DNA of 28,914 nucleotides from JAITVM01 sp031551135 (GCA_031551135.1 JAVBOA010000035.1:1-28914), one strand, 5' to 3'; shown: positions 1 to 7,878, counted from the stretch's first letter. The notes: generated by a model not told the origin, from the sequence alone. Translations and numbers: made by a program.

Positions 1-626
1 CTTTTATAAATAAAAATAATATCGATGATATAGACGGAATGGCTTTGGATGGAGTAACTTTTTTCAGGGATAACCAGCGAATTTTGGAACGCGGCCTAGA
101 GCATAGCTCATATGTTATATCCGATAAAATCCGTGAATCAATGGCGAATTACGGCATAACACCGACTTTGAGCGAAAATTATCAGCCAATGTTTAATTTT
201 TATAAAGAAGATGACGATTTGGAATTGGAGGACGCAAAAATTGCCGAAAAAATAACTTTGCCTTATTCCGATTACCAAAATTCTTATTTTGTTTACAGTC
301 CCGCAAAAAAAGAATACGAACGCTATCAAAACAACGAAATGCATTTGGACGAAGCGGAGAACAAACAAATCAGCGTTAAAAATGTCATCGTTCAATTTGC
401 GGACATGGAGATTATTGATAATGAAGGCAGAATGAAAGTTGGTCTTATCGGCGAAGGTACGGGGTATTATTTTTCGAACGGAAAATATATTCCGATAAAA
501 TGGAAAAAAGACGGGCATTTTGAGCAAACAAAATGGTATAACAAAAACGGCGAACTGCTTAGTATTAACAAAGGTAAGACTTGGATTAATGTTTTTGACT
601 CAAAGCTTGAAATTTTCGCTAATTGA
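1..626 (+). CDS. DUF3048 (YerB-like) domain protein, 3' part only
   Basis: The reading frame is open from base 3 with no stop and no convincing ribosome site before the first Met at 39, so this is the C-terminal part of a longer gene cut by the window edge. The segment begins with a DIDG...DGVTFFRD stretch and ends in a GKTWINVFDSKLEI strand, which I recognise as the C-terminal half of DUF3048 proteins (Bacillus YerB type), usually exported lipoproteins of unknown role in Firmicutes. The lipoprotein signal expected for the family would lie outside the window. The stop codon (624-626) overlaps the -35 box of the next promoter. Family assignment is good; the function is unknown. Confidence 0.75.
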   Translation, partial: FINKNNIDDIDGMALDGVTFFRDNQRILERGLEHSSYVISDKIRESMANYGITPTLSENYQPMFNFYKEDDDLELEDAKIAEKITLPYSDYQNSYFVYSPAKKEYERYQNNEMHLDEAENKQISVKNVIVQFADMEIIDNEGRMKVGLIGEGTGYYFSNGKYIPIKWKKDGHFEQTKWYNKNGELLSINKGKTWINVFDSKLEIFAN

Positions 627-651
627 CAATTAATAATATTTATAGTAATAT
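623..651 (+). promoter_or_regulatory. Sigma-A-type promoter upstream of era
   Basis: TTGACA at 623-628 and TAATAT at 646-651 are separated by 17 bases: a perfect -35 and a five-of-six -10. It overlaps the DUF3048 stop codon. Predicted transcription start is near 658, giving a leader that runs into the terminator at 727-752 before reaching era. Confidence 0.7.
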
Positions 652-657
652 AACCAG

Positions 658-752
658 AAAATCTTTTATCGGAAACGGCGTGAATACGTCGTTTCTGTGA
701 GGGCTTTTGGTCAAGTTTTTAAAATCGGTTATTTATGAAATAACCTTTTTTT
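658..752 (+). ncRNA. Candidate leader RNA or small RNA before era
   Basis: Between a strong promoter (623-651) and a perfect intrinsic terminator (727-752) lies a ~95-base segment with no ORF. It holds a second hairpin: 672-680 (GAAACGGCG) pairs with 687-695 (CGTCGTTTC) with one G-U pair and a six-base loop. This is the layout of either a short independent RNA or an attenuated leader controlling era. I do not recognise it as a known riboswitch. Confidence refers to a real short transcript, not to any function. Confidence 0.35.
727..752 (+). terminator. Intrinsic terminator in front of era
   Basis: GGTTATTT (727-734) and AAATAACC (738-745) form a perfect 8-bp stem around a 3-base loop, followed directly by seven T (746-752). 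It lies 42 bases upstream of the era start, so era needs read-through or its own promoter further downstream; none is obvious. Confidence 0.75.
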
Positions 753-794
753 ATGCTTTTGTTTACAGGAATATTTTTTGAAAAGAGGATTAAT

Positions 795-1700
795 TTGAAA
801 GAGGAATTTTATTCAGGCTTTGTTTCAATAATAGGAAGAGCTAATGTTGGAAAATCTACTTTGATGAATGCATTAATCGGGGAAAAAATCGCGATTATTT
901 CCAACAAACCGCAGACTACAAGAAATAAAATCAGCGGAATTTTAACTAATGATGATTATCAAATGGTTTTTGTCGACACGCCGGGTTTTCATAAATCAAA
1001 AACGAAATTGGGAAATTATATGGTGAAATCAGTTGATTCGGCGCTTAACGATGTCGATATAGTGCTTTTTTTGATAGAGCCAAATGATAAAATTTCGGAT
1101 TTGGATTTGGAAATTATAGAAAAATTAAAACAGATTGAATCGAATATTTTTCTAATTATCAATAAAATCGATACCGTAGAAAAATCAAGGGTTTTTGAGA
1201 TGATTGCGGAATATAAAGATCTCATGGATTTTAAAGAAATTATTCCGATTTCGGCATTTAAAAACCAAAATTTGGATTCATTATTAAAAGAAATGCGAAG
1301 ATATTTGAAGCCGGGTCCAAAATATTTTCCGGAAAATATGATTACCGACCAGCCGGAGCGAAAAATTGTTTCTGAAATTATCAGAGAGAAAATTTTGCAT
1401 ATAATGAAAGACGAAATTCCCCATGGCATAGCTGTAGAAATTATGTCTATGAAAAAACGGGATGACAAGGATTTAATTGATATTGAGGCAACGGTTTATT
1501 GTGAAAAAGATTCACATAAAGGTATGATAATCGGCAAAAAAGGCGCAGTGCTGAAAGAAATCGGAATACGTTCCAGATACGAAAGCGAAAGGCTTTTGGG
1601 AACAGCAATAAATTTAAAGCTTTGGGTGCGTGTGAAAAAAGACTGGAGAGACAGCGATTTTTATTTAAAGAATTTTGGTTACGACAATAAAAATATATAA
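795..1700 (+). CDS. era: GTPase Era
   Basis: Era is an essential Ras-like GTPase that binds 16S rRNA near its 3' end and acts in small-subunit assembly at the membrane. Visible motifs: P-loop GRANVGKS (residues 14-21), G3 DTPG (61-64), G4 NKID (123-126), G5 ISAFK, and a C-terminal KH domain with GKKG (247-250). I chose the TTG at 795 because AGAGGA (784-789) sits five bases before it; the upstream ATG at 753 has no ribosome site and abuts a terminator. This start gives 301 residues, the usual Era length. The stop codon lies 6 bases from the 3' end of the convergent tRNA gene, and era has no visible terminator of its own. Confidence 0.95.
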   Translation: MKEEFYSGFVSIIGRANVGKSTLMNALIGEKIAIISNKPQTTRNKISGILTNDDYQMVFVDTPGFHKSKTKLGNYMVKSVDSALNDVDIVLFLIEPNDKISDLDLEIIEKLKQIESNIFLIINKIDTVEKSRVFEMIAEYKDLMDFKEIIPISAFKNQNLDSLLKEMRRYLKPGPKYFPENMITDQPERKIVSEIIREKILHIMKDEIPHGIAVEIMSMKKRDDKDLIDIEATVYCEKDSHKGMIIGKKGAVLKEIGIRSRYESERLLGTAINLKLWVRVKKDWRDSDFYLKNFGYDNKNI

Positions 1701-1706
1701 AAAATA

Positions 1707-1779
<73 letters not shown>

Positions 1780-1792
1780 AAATACTATATGG

Positions 1793-1821
1793 ATTATATA
1801 GTAAATCTTCGGCCCTGTCAA
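1793..1821 (-). promoter_or_regulatory. Perfect consensus promoter of tRNA-Phe
   Basis: Read on the minus strand, TTGACA (1821-1816) and TATAAT (1798-1793) are separated by exactly 17 bases. The predicted start is about 7 bases upstream of the mature tRNA 5' end at 1779, giving a very short leader, as is typical of strongly transcribed stable RNA genes. Confidence 0.88.
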
Positions 1822-1895
1822 GCAAATTTGCAAAATTTCCGCACATAAAAAGATTTCAAAAATTTTAACAATTATAACAAAAATATTACAAAATG

Positions 1896-1924
1896 TTGAA
1901 TTTTTTGTTTACTTGGGATATAAT
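1896..1924 (+). promoter_or_regulatory. Promoter of the C39-like peptidase gene
   Basis: TTGAAT (1896-1901) and TATAAT (1919-1924) are 17 bases apart. The predicted start near 1931 leaves a ~57-base leader containing the hairpin at 1941-1968. The promoter overlaps the longest possible reading frame (from 1913), which argues for the downstream TTG start at 1988. Confidence 0.7.
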
Positions 1925-1940
1925 TCATTTATAATTTTTG

Positions 1941-1968
1941 GCAGGCAGAAAAATAAAGAAATGCCTGC
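1941..1968 (+). promoter_or_regulatory. Leader hairpin before the C39-like peptidase
   Basis: GCAGGCA (1941-1947) and TGCCTGC (1962-1968) form a perfect 7-bp inverted repeat (8 with a flanking G-U) around 14 A-rich bases. It lies wholly in the predicted 5' untranslated region and ends 7 bases before the GGAGG ribosome site (1976-1980). It has no T-run, so it is not a terminator. It may stabilise the message or be a protein or RNA control site. Confidence 0.45.
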
Positions 1969-1987
1969 TATTTGTGGAGGTTATGAA

Positions 1988-2710
1988 TTGAAAAAGTATT
2001 TGTTATTTGTCATTATCTTGTTTTTTATGCGGACGAAAGTTTTTGCAGAGGAAAAAGTTTTGCTTGATGTTCCGGCTTTTGACCAAAGAGAAATGGGTTT
2101 GCCGACCGGCTGCGAAATTGTTTCGGTCGGAATGATTCTGAATTATACAAATGAAGTCAATATATCCGATTTGGTTAAAGAAATGCCGCGCTCACATAAT
2201 CCGAATCTCGGCTACCGCGGTTCACCGTACAGCTACGATGGTTTTACGATTTTTCCGCAAGCACTGGTCGGGATTGTTGAAAAATATGCCGGTTCGGCGA
2301 TTGACTTGTCGGGTTGTTCGATTGAAGACCTAAAAGCGCAGATTGGATTCGGTGTTCCGATTGCCGCTTGGGTTAATGGTTTGGGGTTCAATGTTCATTG
2401 TATAGCTTTGACAGGTTTTGACAAGAGCGGATTTTTTTATAATGACCCTTGGACCGGCGAAAAAAATGTACATATAGGTTTTGATTATTTTTATAGGATT
2501 TGGAACAAAACGATTTACGACGAAATTGACGGCACACCGTACAGCACCCGAAAAGCGCTGAGTTATGCTAAAAAAACTGAGACAAGTCCTGAATTGAGTG
2601 TGCCGAAAGACGAAATTTATCTTCCCGAAAAAAATATTGATGTAATCTTAAGTCCGGAAGTTTCAAGTAAAAACACAGAAATTAAATATATTCGATTAAA
2701 CAAAAATTAA
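1988..2710 (+). CDS. Secreted C39-like cysteine peptidase family protein
   Basis: A 240-residue exported protein of the C39-like (Peptidase_C39_2, YvpB-type) papain-fold family. A signal peptide (residues 1-20, KK then a hydrophobic run, cut likely after VFA) precedes the fold. Expected catalytic residues are visible: Cys42 in PTGCE, His137 in NVHCI and Asp153 in YNDPW. Family members are found on Firmicute cell surfaces; their substrates are mostly unknown. Start: TTG at 1988 with GGAGG (1976-1980) seven bases upstream; an ATG at 1983 is out of frame. The gene is monocistronic by layout: own promoter, and a weak terminator after it. The C-terminal ~40 residues are Ser/Lys/Glu-rich and look disordered. 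The peptidase role is inferred from the fold and triad only. Confidence 0.82.
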   Translation: MKKYLLFVIILFFMRTKVFAEEKVLLDVPAFDQREMGLPTGCEIVSVGMILNYTNEVNISDLVKEMPRSHNPNLGYRGSPYSYDGFTIFPQALVGIVEKYAGSAIDLSGCSIEDLKAQIGFGVPIAAWVNGLGFNVHCIALTGFDKSGFFYNDPWTGEKNVHIGFDYFYRIWNKTIYDEIDGTPYSTRKALSYAKKTETSPELSVPKDEIYLPEKNIDVILSPEVSSKNTEIKYIRLNKN

Positions 2711-2723
2711 TAAATGCAGATTT

Positions 2724-2741
2724 ACCGGCTTTCTGGTTTTT
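2724..2741 (+). terminator. Weak terminator after the C39-like gene
   Basis: ACCGG (2724-2728) pairs with CTGGT (2733-2737) with one G-U across a CTTT loop, followed by TTTT. The stem is short, so termination may be partial. Confidence 0.35.
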
Positions 2742-2852
2742 CTCGATTTTGTATTTAAAAAATATAAAAGCGGTTTGACTTTTAGTGTATAAATATTTTG
2801 CTAAAATATGATATCGACAAAGCTCAAAAGGTCTTTAGAAATGGGGGAAAAT

Positions 2853-3614
2853 ATGAAAAAAATATTTTTATTGTTAATTACTGTTTTTGTATTATTATTT
2901 TCTTGTGCGTATGACTTTGCAGACGAAGCAAAAATGAAATCACAAATCCTAAAACATTTTAGAGATATAAAAAACGGTACTCAATCGAAGAAATTTAAAG
3001 TATTGATTGATGCGGGTCATCAAAGAAAAGGAAATAACGAAAAAGAGTCCGTCGGCCCTGGCTCCGGTGAAACAAAAGCAAAAGTTTCTTCGGGAACGGT
3101 TGGCGTTGCTACCGGAAAAAATGAATATGTTCTTAATCTCGAGGTTGCCTTAAAACTGCAAAAAAAATTACAAGATAATAATTATGAAGTAATTATGGTA
3201 CGCGAAACTCATGACGTTAATATCAGCAATAAAGAGCGTGCAACTATGGCCAATGATGCAAATGTTGACATGGTTATCCGAATACACGCCGACGGCTCGG
3301 AAAATTCTTCTGTCAGCGGATACAGTGTTTTAATCCCGGGCAGTGATTATATCAAGGATAAACAATTGTTAAGCAATAGCCGGAAATTCGCCGAAATTAC
3401 AGACGCTCAATTAAAAAAATTAACCGGGCAAAAATCACGTGGAGTAATTGTCAGGAACGATTTAACGGGATTTAATTGGCTGAAAGTTCCGGGGATACTT
3501 ATAGAAATGGGATATATGTCAAACGCAAACGAAGATAAATTGATGTCTGATTCTAATCATCAAGATAAAATCGTGAATGCAATTTTTAATGCTTTGGAAG
3601 AATATCGAAAATAA
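2853..3614 (+). CDS. N-acetylmuramoyl-L-alanine amidase (Amidase_3), exported
   Basis: A 253-residue zinc amidase that cleaves the bond between N-acetylmuramic acid and L-alanine in peptidoglycan. The N-terminus is a signal sequence (residues 1-17) ending in LLFSC, so it may be a lipoprotein anchored at Cys18, although Phe at the -2 position is atypical. The Amidase_3 fold follows with zinc ligands His56 (IDAGHQ), Glu91 (NEY) and His145 (RIHADG) and the catalytic Glu218 (ILIEMGYMSN). No binding repeats are attached, so it is a minimal catalytic amidase. The start is ATG 2853 with GGGGG (2843-2847) upstream; the in-frame ATG at 2808 has no ribosome site. A bidirectional terminator follows. Likely used in wall turnover or cell separation. 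Confidence 0.93.
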   Translation: MKKIFLLLITVFVLLFSCAYDFADEAKMKSQILKHFRDIKNGTQSKKFKVLIDAGHQRKGNNEKESVGPGSGETKAKVSSGTVGVATGKNEYVLNLEVALKLQKKLQDNNYEVIMVRETHDVNISNKERATMANDANVDMVIRIHADGSENSSVSGYSVLIPGSDYIKDKQLLSNSRKFAEITDAQLKKLTGQKSRGVIVRNDLTGFNWLKVPGILIEMGYMSNANEDKLMSDSNHQDKIVNAIFNALEEYRK

Positions 3615-3616
3615 AT

Positions 3617-3658
3617 AAAATAAACCCGAAAAAGAGTATAATTTTTCGGGTTTATTTT
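3617..3658. terminator. Bidirectional intrinsic terminator
   Basis: A perfect 17-bp inverted repeat (3617-3633 with 3642-3658) contains AACCCGAAAAA paired with TTTTTCGGGTT around an 8-base loop. A/T-rich ends give U-rich tails on both strands, so it can stop both the amidase (+) and the ferredoxin fusion gene (-). Confidence 0.9.
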
Positions 3659-3665
3659 ATGGGAT

Positions 3666-5039
3666 TTAATTTATATCGCTGTAGTTTTTATTTATCATGT
3701 CATTAAGCTTAATTTCGGGATGATGATATCTTTTGCGTTTAATTGTTTCACTGCCGTATTGTATTGCGGATTGAGGACAGAAATTTATGCATGCACTGCA
3801 AAATTCGCAGTGGCCCTGCCACACAGGGCGGTTATCAAGCAATTTGATATTTTGAACCGGACAAACTCTCGTGCATATTGCGCATCCATTGCAATTATCT
3901 TCCGAAAAAAAATCTTTATCTATTAATTCTATATTTTCGTAAAGTTTGTTTAGCGCAATTTTAATCCAATTTACGTTATTATGTCTCATATTTAAGATAT
4001 TTTCGGAAACCCTCTCAAGCTCCGATTCTGCTTTTTTCAATTGTTTTTGTACATTATCCGTGAGAGGAACATCATATTTCATAACAAAATTTCCGGTAAA
4101 TCTAATGACCTTTCCATAAGATAACGAGTTTCCTTTTTTCTTCAGCAATTCATTTAGAGATGTTAAAACGCCTCTGCAAATGATTTCTGCTCCTCCCGAT
4201 GTAACGACAGCAAAGCAATAAATATCCGGATTTATTTTCAAATTTTCGATAAAATTATTTACTAATCTTGGGAGCATGCCATAATATACAGGAAAAACGA
4301 AACCGATTCTTGAAATATCGCCGGAATTTAGGTTTATATTTGGTGCGTTTGACATCGGATACAATTCGGCATTTTCAATTTTGCTGCATAATTTTCTGGC
4401 CGCTGTCAGAGAATTGCCTGTTGCAGAAAAATAAAAAATAATATTTCTGTCGTTCGTGTTCTTTTCATTTTGAATTTTTTTAGAAAGCGATATTTTTCTG
4501 TTGACAAGAAAAATAGAAAATATGATGAGCACGATTGTAAAAGGGTCGCTCAATAAATAAGCAATCCAATATATTGTTTTAAAATCCAAATATAAAACGC
4601 CCAGAAGTTTTGATATGGTTTTGATTATCAATGCGAAAAGCCACATCAAATTTAAAGAAATAAATTCACTTTCGGGGATATTCTCGATTTGCTTGATTTT
4701 AAATGGCTTTGCAACAAAATGAAAAATGCTCTTTTTTTGTATGGTCAAAACTAACGCAAAGACTGCCAAAATACAATTGCTGATTAACGGTGTAATAAAA
4801 TAATATTTATCATTTCCGGTGAAATATATTGCAATAAAAGAAATTGCCATACCAAGTATGCCGACCAGCTGAGAATTTGAAGGTTTTTTTGTTTTAATAA
4901 AAGTAATCAGAAAAATAAACACGGAAATTGAGCCGGTTATAATAATAGCCGGTAAAATACCGAATAAAGAATAACAAATAAAAAATAAAATAGTGGGTAA
5001 AAATAGATGAGCTAACTGTTTGACTAAATTTCTATCCAT
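3666..5039 (-). CDS. EFR1-type flavodoxin/ferredoxin fused to a membrane domain
   Basis: A 457-residue fusion. Residues 1-185 carry about six hydrophobic segments resembling the VC0807-type membrane family. Residues ~198-360 form a flavodoxin-like domain with a phosphate loop FSATGNS (near 204-210). The C-terminus holds two [4Fe-4S] clusters: Cys383/386/389/393 (CNGCAICTRVCP) and Cys411/414/417/421 (CEFCSACINFCP). EFR1 proteins usually consist of the soluble part only, so the membrane part would anchor the redox module, facing the cytoplasm. An electron-transfer role is inferred; partners are unknown. Start: ATG 5039 with GAGGTGA (5045-5051 on the other strand) just upstream; an in-frame start at 5078 lacks a ribosome site. 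Standing alone between divergent and convergent neighbours, it is likely monocistronic. Confidence 0.85.
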   Translation of the reverse strand: MDRNLVKQLAHLFLPTILFFICYSLFGILPAIIITGSISVFIFLITFIKTKKPSNSQLVGILGMAISFIAIYFTGNDKYYFITPLISNCILAVFALVLTIQKKSIFHFVAKPFKIKQIENIPESEFISLNLMWLFALIIKTISKLLGVLYLDFKTIYWIAYLLSDPFTIVLIIFSIFLVNRKISLSKKIQNEKNTNDRNIIFYFSATGNSLTAARKLCSKIENAELYPMSNAPNINLNSGDISRIGFVFPVYYGMLPRLVNNFIENLKINPDIYCFAVVTSGGAEIICRGVLTSLNELLKKKGNSLSYGKVIRFTGNFVMKYDVPLTDNVQKQLKKAESELERVSENILNMRHNNVNWIKIALNKLYENIELIDKDFFSEDNCNGCAICTRVCPVQNIKLLDNRPVWQGHCEFCSACINFCPQSAIQYGSETIKRKRYHHPEIKLNDMINKNYSDIN

Positions 5040-5238
5040 AAAATTCACCTCGATTATTGTAATTCTGCAAAATAACAAACATCCGCTAAAATAAAATCTT
5101 GTTAATAAATACGTTTAAACTTTTTGTAAGTTACCGATTTGGTTTTTTTATGGAACATTTTCGCTAAAAAATCGTAAATTTATATATAGATTGAATCTGC
5201 AGTATAAATAAACGATACAGAACGGAGGTCTGAATGTC

Positions 5239-5970
5239 ATGATGTTAAAAAAATTATTGTTCTGCACAATTTTTATTTTGATTATATTTCCGTCAGCTCT
5301 TTTCGCTAATTCGGCTGAACCGCCCGGAATGACGGTTGTTGTTCCTTTTCCGCCCGAGGATTTGAAACTGTCTCTGCGCCTTGAAGATGGCCAGAGGGAG
5401 GAGGCTGTTCGGCTTACTAAGGATACAAAACTTTGGGAAGCGTATTACCGTTTTTATTATCATTTATTATCAGAAAGAAGAGAATTTTATAAAGTAATTC
5501 TCGTTGTTGAATCTGCGGAAAAGTCTTTTGAATGTCAACTGCCTATATCAATGGCAAGCGGATATAATAATTTAGTGACGCTGGATTATGAAAATGAAAA
5601 AGTAGAAGAGGGAAGTTCGCCGGTTCGAGCGGCAATATTGATTGCTTTGAGAGTAGTTTTAACTTTGCTGATAGAAGGAATTATCTTCTTTGCATTCGGA
5701 TACAGAAAAAGAAACAGCTGGATAATATTTTTTGTTATCAATTTAATAACTCAAGGTTTTTTGAATTTTTCCATCATCGGGCCGCTTTTAAGCTATTATT
5801 GGTTTATGGGATTCTTATTCCTAGAAATTATTATTTTTATAGCAGAAGCAATTTCTTATTCTTCTTTATTGAAGGAACATAAAAAGAGTCGTGCAATTGT
5901 TTACGCTTTGACATCAAATTTTGTAAGCCTTGTTTTGGGCGGAATCTTGATTTCAATTTTACCTGTATAA
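5239..5970 (+). CDS. Uncharacterised exported membrane protein
   Basis: Not recognised as a named family. A 243-residue protein with a clear signal peptide (cut near residue 23, LFANSAEPP), an extracellular region of about 110 residues that is beta-rich with many charged residues, then four hydrophobic helices (about residues 130-155, 160-180, 185-207 and 222-242). The N-terminal motif NSAEPPGMTVVV is striking and I believe recurs in uncharacterised clostridial membrane proteins. GGAGG (5224-5228) is ten bases before ATG 5239; ATG 5242 is equally possible. The gene ends 28 bases before the RNA ligase gene with no terminator between, so it may share a transcript with the RNA repair cassette. 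It could be a sensor or an envelope protein; I cannot tell. Confidence 0.7.
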   Translation: MMLKKLLFCTIFILIIFPSALFANSAEPPGMTVVVPFPPEDLKLSLRLEDGQREEAVRLTKDTKLWEAYYRFYYHLLSERREFYKVILVVESAEKSFECQLPISMASGYNNLVTLDYENEKVEEGSSPVRAAILIALRVVLTLLIEGIIFFAFGYRKRNSWIIFFVINLITQGFLNFSIIGPLLSYYWFMGFLFLEIIIFIAEAISYSSLLKEHKKSRAIVYALTSNFVSLVLGGILISILPV

Positions 5971-5998
5971 AATATTTTTTAAGAAAGCAAGTGATGAA

Positions 5999-6784
5999 AT
6001 GGAGCTTTTCAAATACCCAAGAACACCACATATTGCAGGCTCAAAGCTTCAAAAAGGAGATGAGGACTTAAATATTATACCTTTTGAGGATATTCGAAAT
6101 AAATTTTTAGTGATAGAAGAAAAAATCGATGGAGCAAATTGCGGAATATCTTTTGATGAAAACGGAAATATTAAATTGCAAAGCAGGGGACATTTTCTGA
6201 CGGGAGGCTATCGCGAGCGGCACTTTAATATGTTTAAAACATGGGCTTTGACATATAGAAATCAATTATTTTCGCTTTTAGGTCAGCGGTATATTTTATA
6301 TGGAGAATGGCTTTATGCGAAACACACGGTTTTTTATGATAAGCTACCCCATTATTTTTTCGAATTCGATATTTTGGATTTACAAAAAAATTCGTTTTTA
6401 TCAACAAAACAGAGAAAAGAATTATTAGCCGGTTTTCCGTTTATAATATCTGTACCGGTTCTAAAAGATGGTTTTTTGAATGATTCCGTAGAATTGAATT
6501 CTTATATCAGAAAATCTTTATTTAAGTCGGAAAATTGGATGGAAAACCTCAGGAATGTATGCAAAAAAGAAAATATTGATTATGAAAAAATTCTTGCTCA
6601 GACAGATTTATCAGACTTATCAGAAGGACTGTATATTAAGTGGGAAGAGGATGGAATTGTTAAAGGGCGTTATAAATTTGTCAGAAAGGAATTTACAGCA
6701 CAGATATTGTCAAACGACAGCCATTGGCTTGACAGACCTATTGTACCGAATTTGCTTGAAAATGGTGAAATGCAATGGATATAA
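5999..6784 (+). CDS. ATP-dependent RNA ligase (T4 Rnl-like)
   Basis: A 261-residue nucleotidyltransferase of the RNA ligase family, which joins 3'-OH and 5'-phosphate RNA ends through a lysyl-AMP intermediate. Seen motifs: motif I EEKIDGAN with nucleophile Lys42; a RGHF element (63-66); motif III ILYGEW with Glu103; motif IIIa FEFDILD (121-127); motif IV EGLYIK starting at Glu209; motif V VKGRYKF (221-227). The length fits a bare catalytic module with no large C-terminal domain. The start is ATG 5999; the ribosome site (AAGAAAG) is weak, suggesting coupling to upstream translation. It overlaps the HD-Pnk gene by 10 bases, so both are surely co-expressed. Together they could heal and seal broken RNA such as nuclease-cut tRNA. 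The substrate is inferred. Confidence 0.9.
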   Translation: MELFKYPRTPHIAGSKLQKGDEDLNIIPFEDIRNKFLVIEEKIDGANCGISFDENGNIKLQSRGHFLTGGYRERHFNMFKTWALTYRNQLFSLLGQRYILYGEWLYAKHTVFYDKLPHYFFEFDILDLQKNSFLSTKQRKELLAGFPFIISVPVLKDGFLNDSVELNSYIRKSLFKSENWMENLRNVCKKENIDYEKILAQTDLSDLSEGLYIKWEEDGIVKGRYKFVRKEFTAQILSNDSHWLDRPIVPNLLENGEMQWI

Positions 6785-7878
6785 TAAACGAAATTTTGGC
6801 ATACGAATTTTATGATTGGAAACAAAAACTAAGGCAAACTCCTCAAAACCCAAATTACCATGCGGAAGGCGATGTTCTGACACATACGATTTCAGTAATG
6901 GAAAATTTGCTTGCCGATAATGAATATAATATTTTAAATGAGAGCGAACGAAAAATTCTGCTTTATGCTGCATTGCTTCATGATATTGCAAAGCCTTTTT
7001 GCACAAAAGAAGAAAACGGTGAAATTGTATCGCCGAACCACGCTGTTAAAGGGAGTATTGAAGCGAGGAAACTTATTTATAAATATAATTTTATGGAAGA
7101 AGTTTTGGGAAAACTCTCTTTTGAAGAACGCGAAAATATCTGTTCGCTAATCCAATATCACGGATTGCCGATTTTTTTCATCGGAAAACATAACCCTGAG
7201 AGAAAGATTATAAAAGCTTCATTGGAAATAAATCTCTCTCATTTGTCTATTTTGGCTAAGGCTGACGCACTCGGACGCAAAAGCAAAAGCGTTCAGCACT
7301 TACTGGAGAATATCGAGCTTTTTAAATTAGCCTGCGAAGAGCTTGATTGCATGAATAAACCCAGAACTTTTCCGAGCGATAAAAGCCGGCTTCTTTATTT
7401 TAAAAACAATGATCAGTATTTGTATTATAAAGCGTTTGAGGAAGCGTCTTTTACAGTTTATTTAATGTCAGGGATTCCGGCTTCCGGCAAAGATACCTAT
7501 ATCAAAAATTTTCTAGGCAATTATCCTGTTATTTCACTAGACGATATTCGTAGAAAAAATAAGATATCTCCGTCGGATAATCAAGGTGCAATAGTTCAAG
7601 AAGCTAGAAAAGCTGCTAAGCGGTATTTGGCAAAAAAGTCGAGTTTTGTTTGGAACGCAACGAATATTTCACTTTCTATGCGTACGCCTCTTATTGATTT
7701 GTTTTTGGACTATGGCGCGGATATTAAAATTATTTATTGTGAAGCTCCGCTCGAGAATGCGCTGAATAGAAATGAAAACAGAAATGAATTTGTTCCAATG
7801 CTTGCGGTAGACAGAATGATTGATAAGCTTGAAGTCCCTAAAATATGGGAAGCTAATGATGTTGTATACAATGTATAA
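6775..7878 (+). CDS. HD phosphoesterase fused to 5'-OH polynucleotide kinase (HD-Pnk)
   Basis: A 367-residue two-domain end-healing enzyme. Residues ~20-190 are an HD metal-dependent phosphohydrolase: His29 and His37, the HD pair His69-Asp70, His89, His129 and Asp164. Residues ~225-367 are a P-loop kinase of the T4 polynucleotide kinase type: Walker A GIPASGKDT (233-241), SLDDIRR with Asp257 and Arg259, WNATN, and a lid with Arg332/Arg336. A characterised homologue of this architecture, Runella slithyformis HD-Pnk, removes 2',3'-cyclic or 3' phosphates and phosphorylates 5'-OH ends. These are the end types an Rnl-type ligase needs. The start ATG 6775 lies inside the ligase gene with GGTGA six bases upstream, which implies translational coupling. 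A terminator follows directly. Confidence 0.9.
   Translation: MDIINEILAYEFYDWKQKLRQTPQNPNYHAEGDVLTHTISVMENLLADNEYNILNESERKILLYAALLHDIAKPFCTKEENGEIVSPNHAVKGSIEARKLIYKYNFMEEVLGKLSFEERENICSLIQYHGLPIFFIGKHNPERKIIKASLEINLSHLSILAKADALGRKSKSVQHLLENIELFKLACEELDCMNKPRTFPSDKSRLLYFKNNDQYLYYKAFEEASFTVYLMSGIPASGKDTYIKNFLGNYPVISLDDIRRKNKISPSDNQGAIVQEARKAAKRYLAKKSSFVWNATNISLSMRTPLIDLFLDYGADIKIIYCEAPLENALNRNENRNEFVPMLAVDRMIDKLEVPKIWEANDVVYNV

Noticed and set aside
138..527. 129-codon minus-strand frame opposite the DUF3048 gene
   Set aside because: Antisense shadow of a recognised gene; no ribosome site and atypical composition.
2775..2807. TTGACT ... TAAAAT as an amidase gene promoter
   Set aside because: The spacer is 21 bases, too long for a normal sigma-A promoter.
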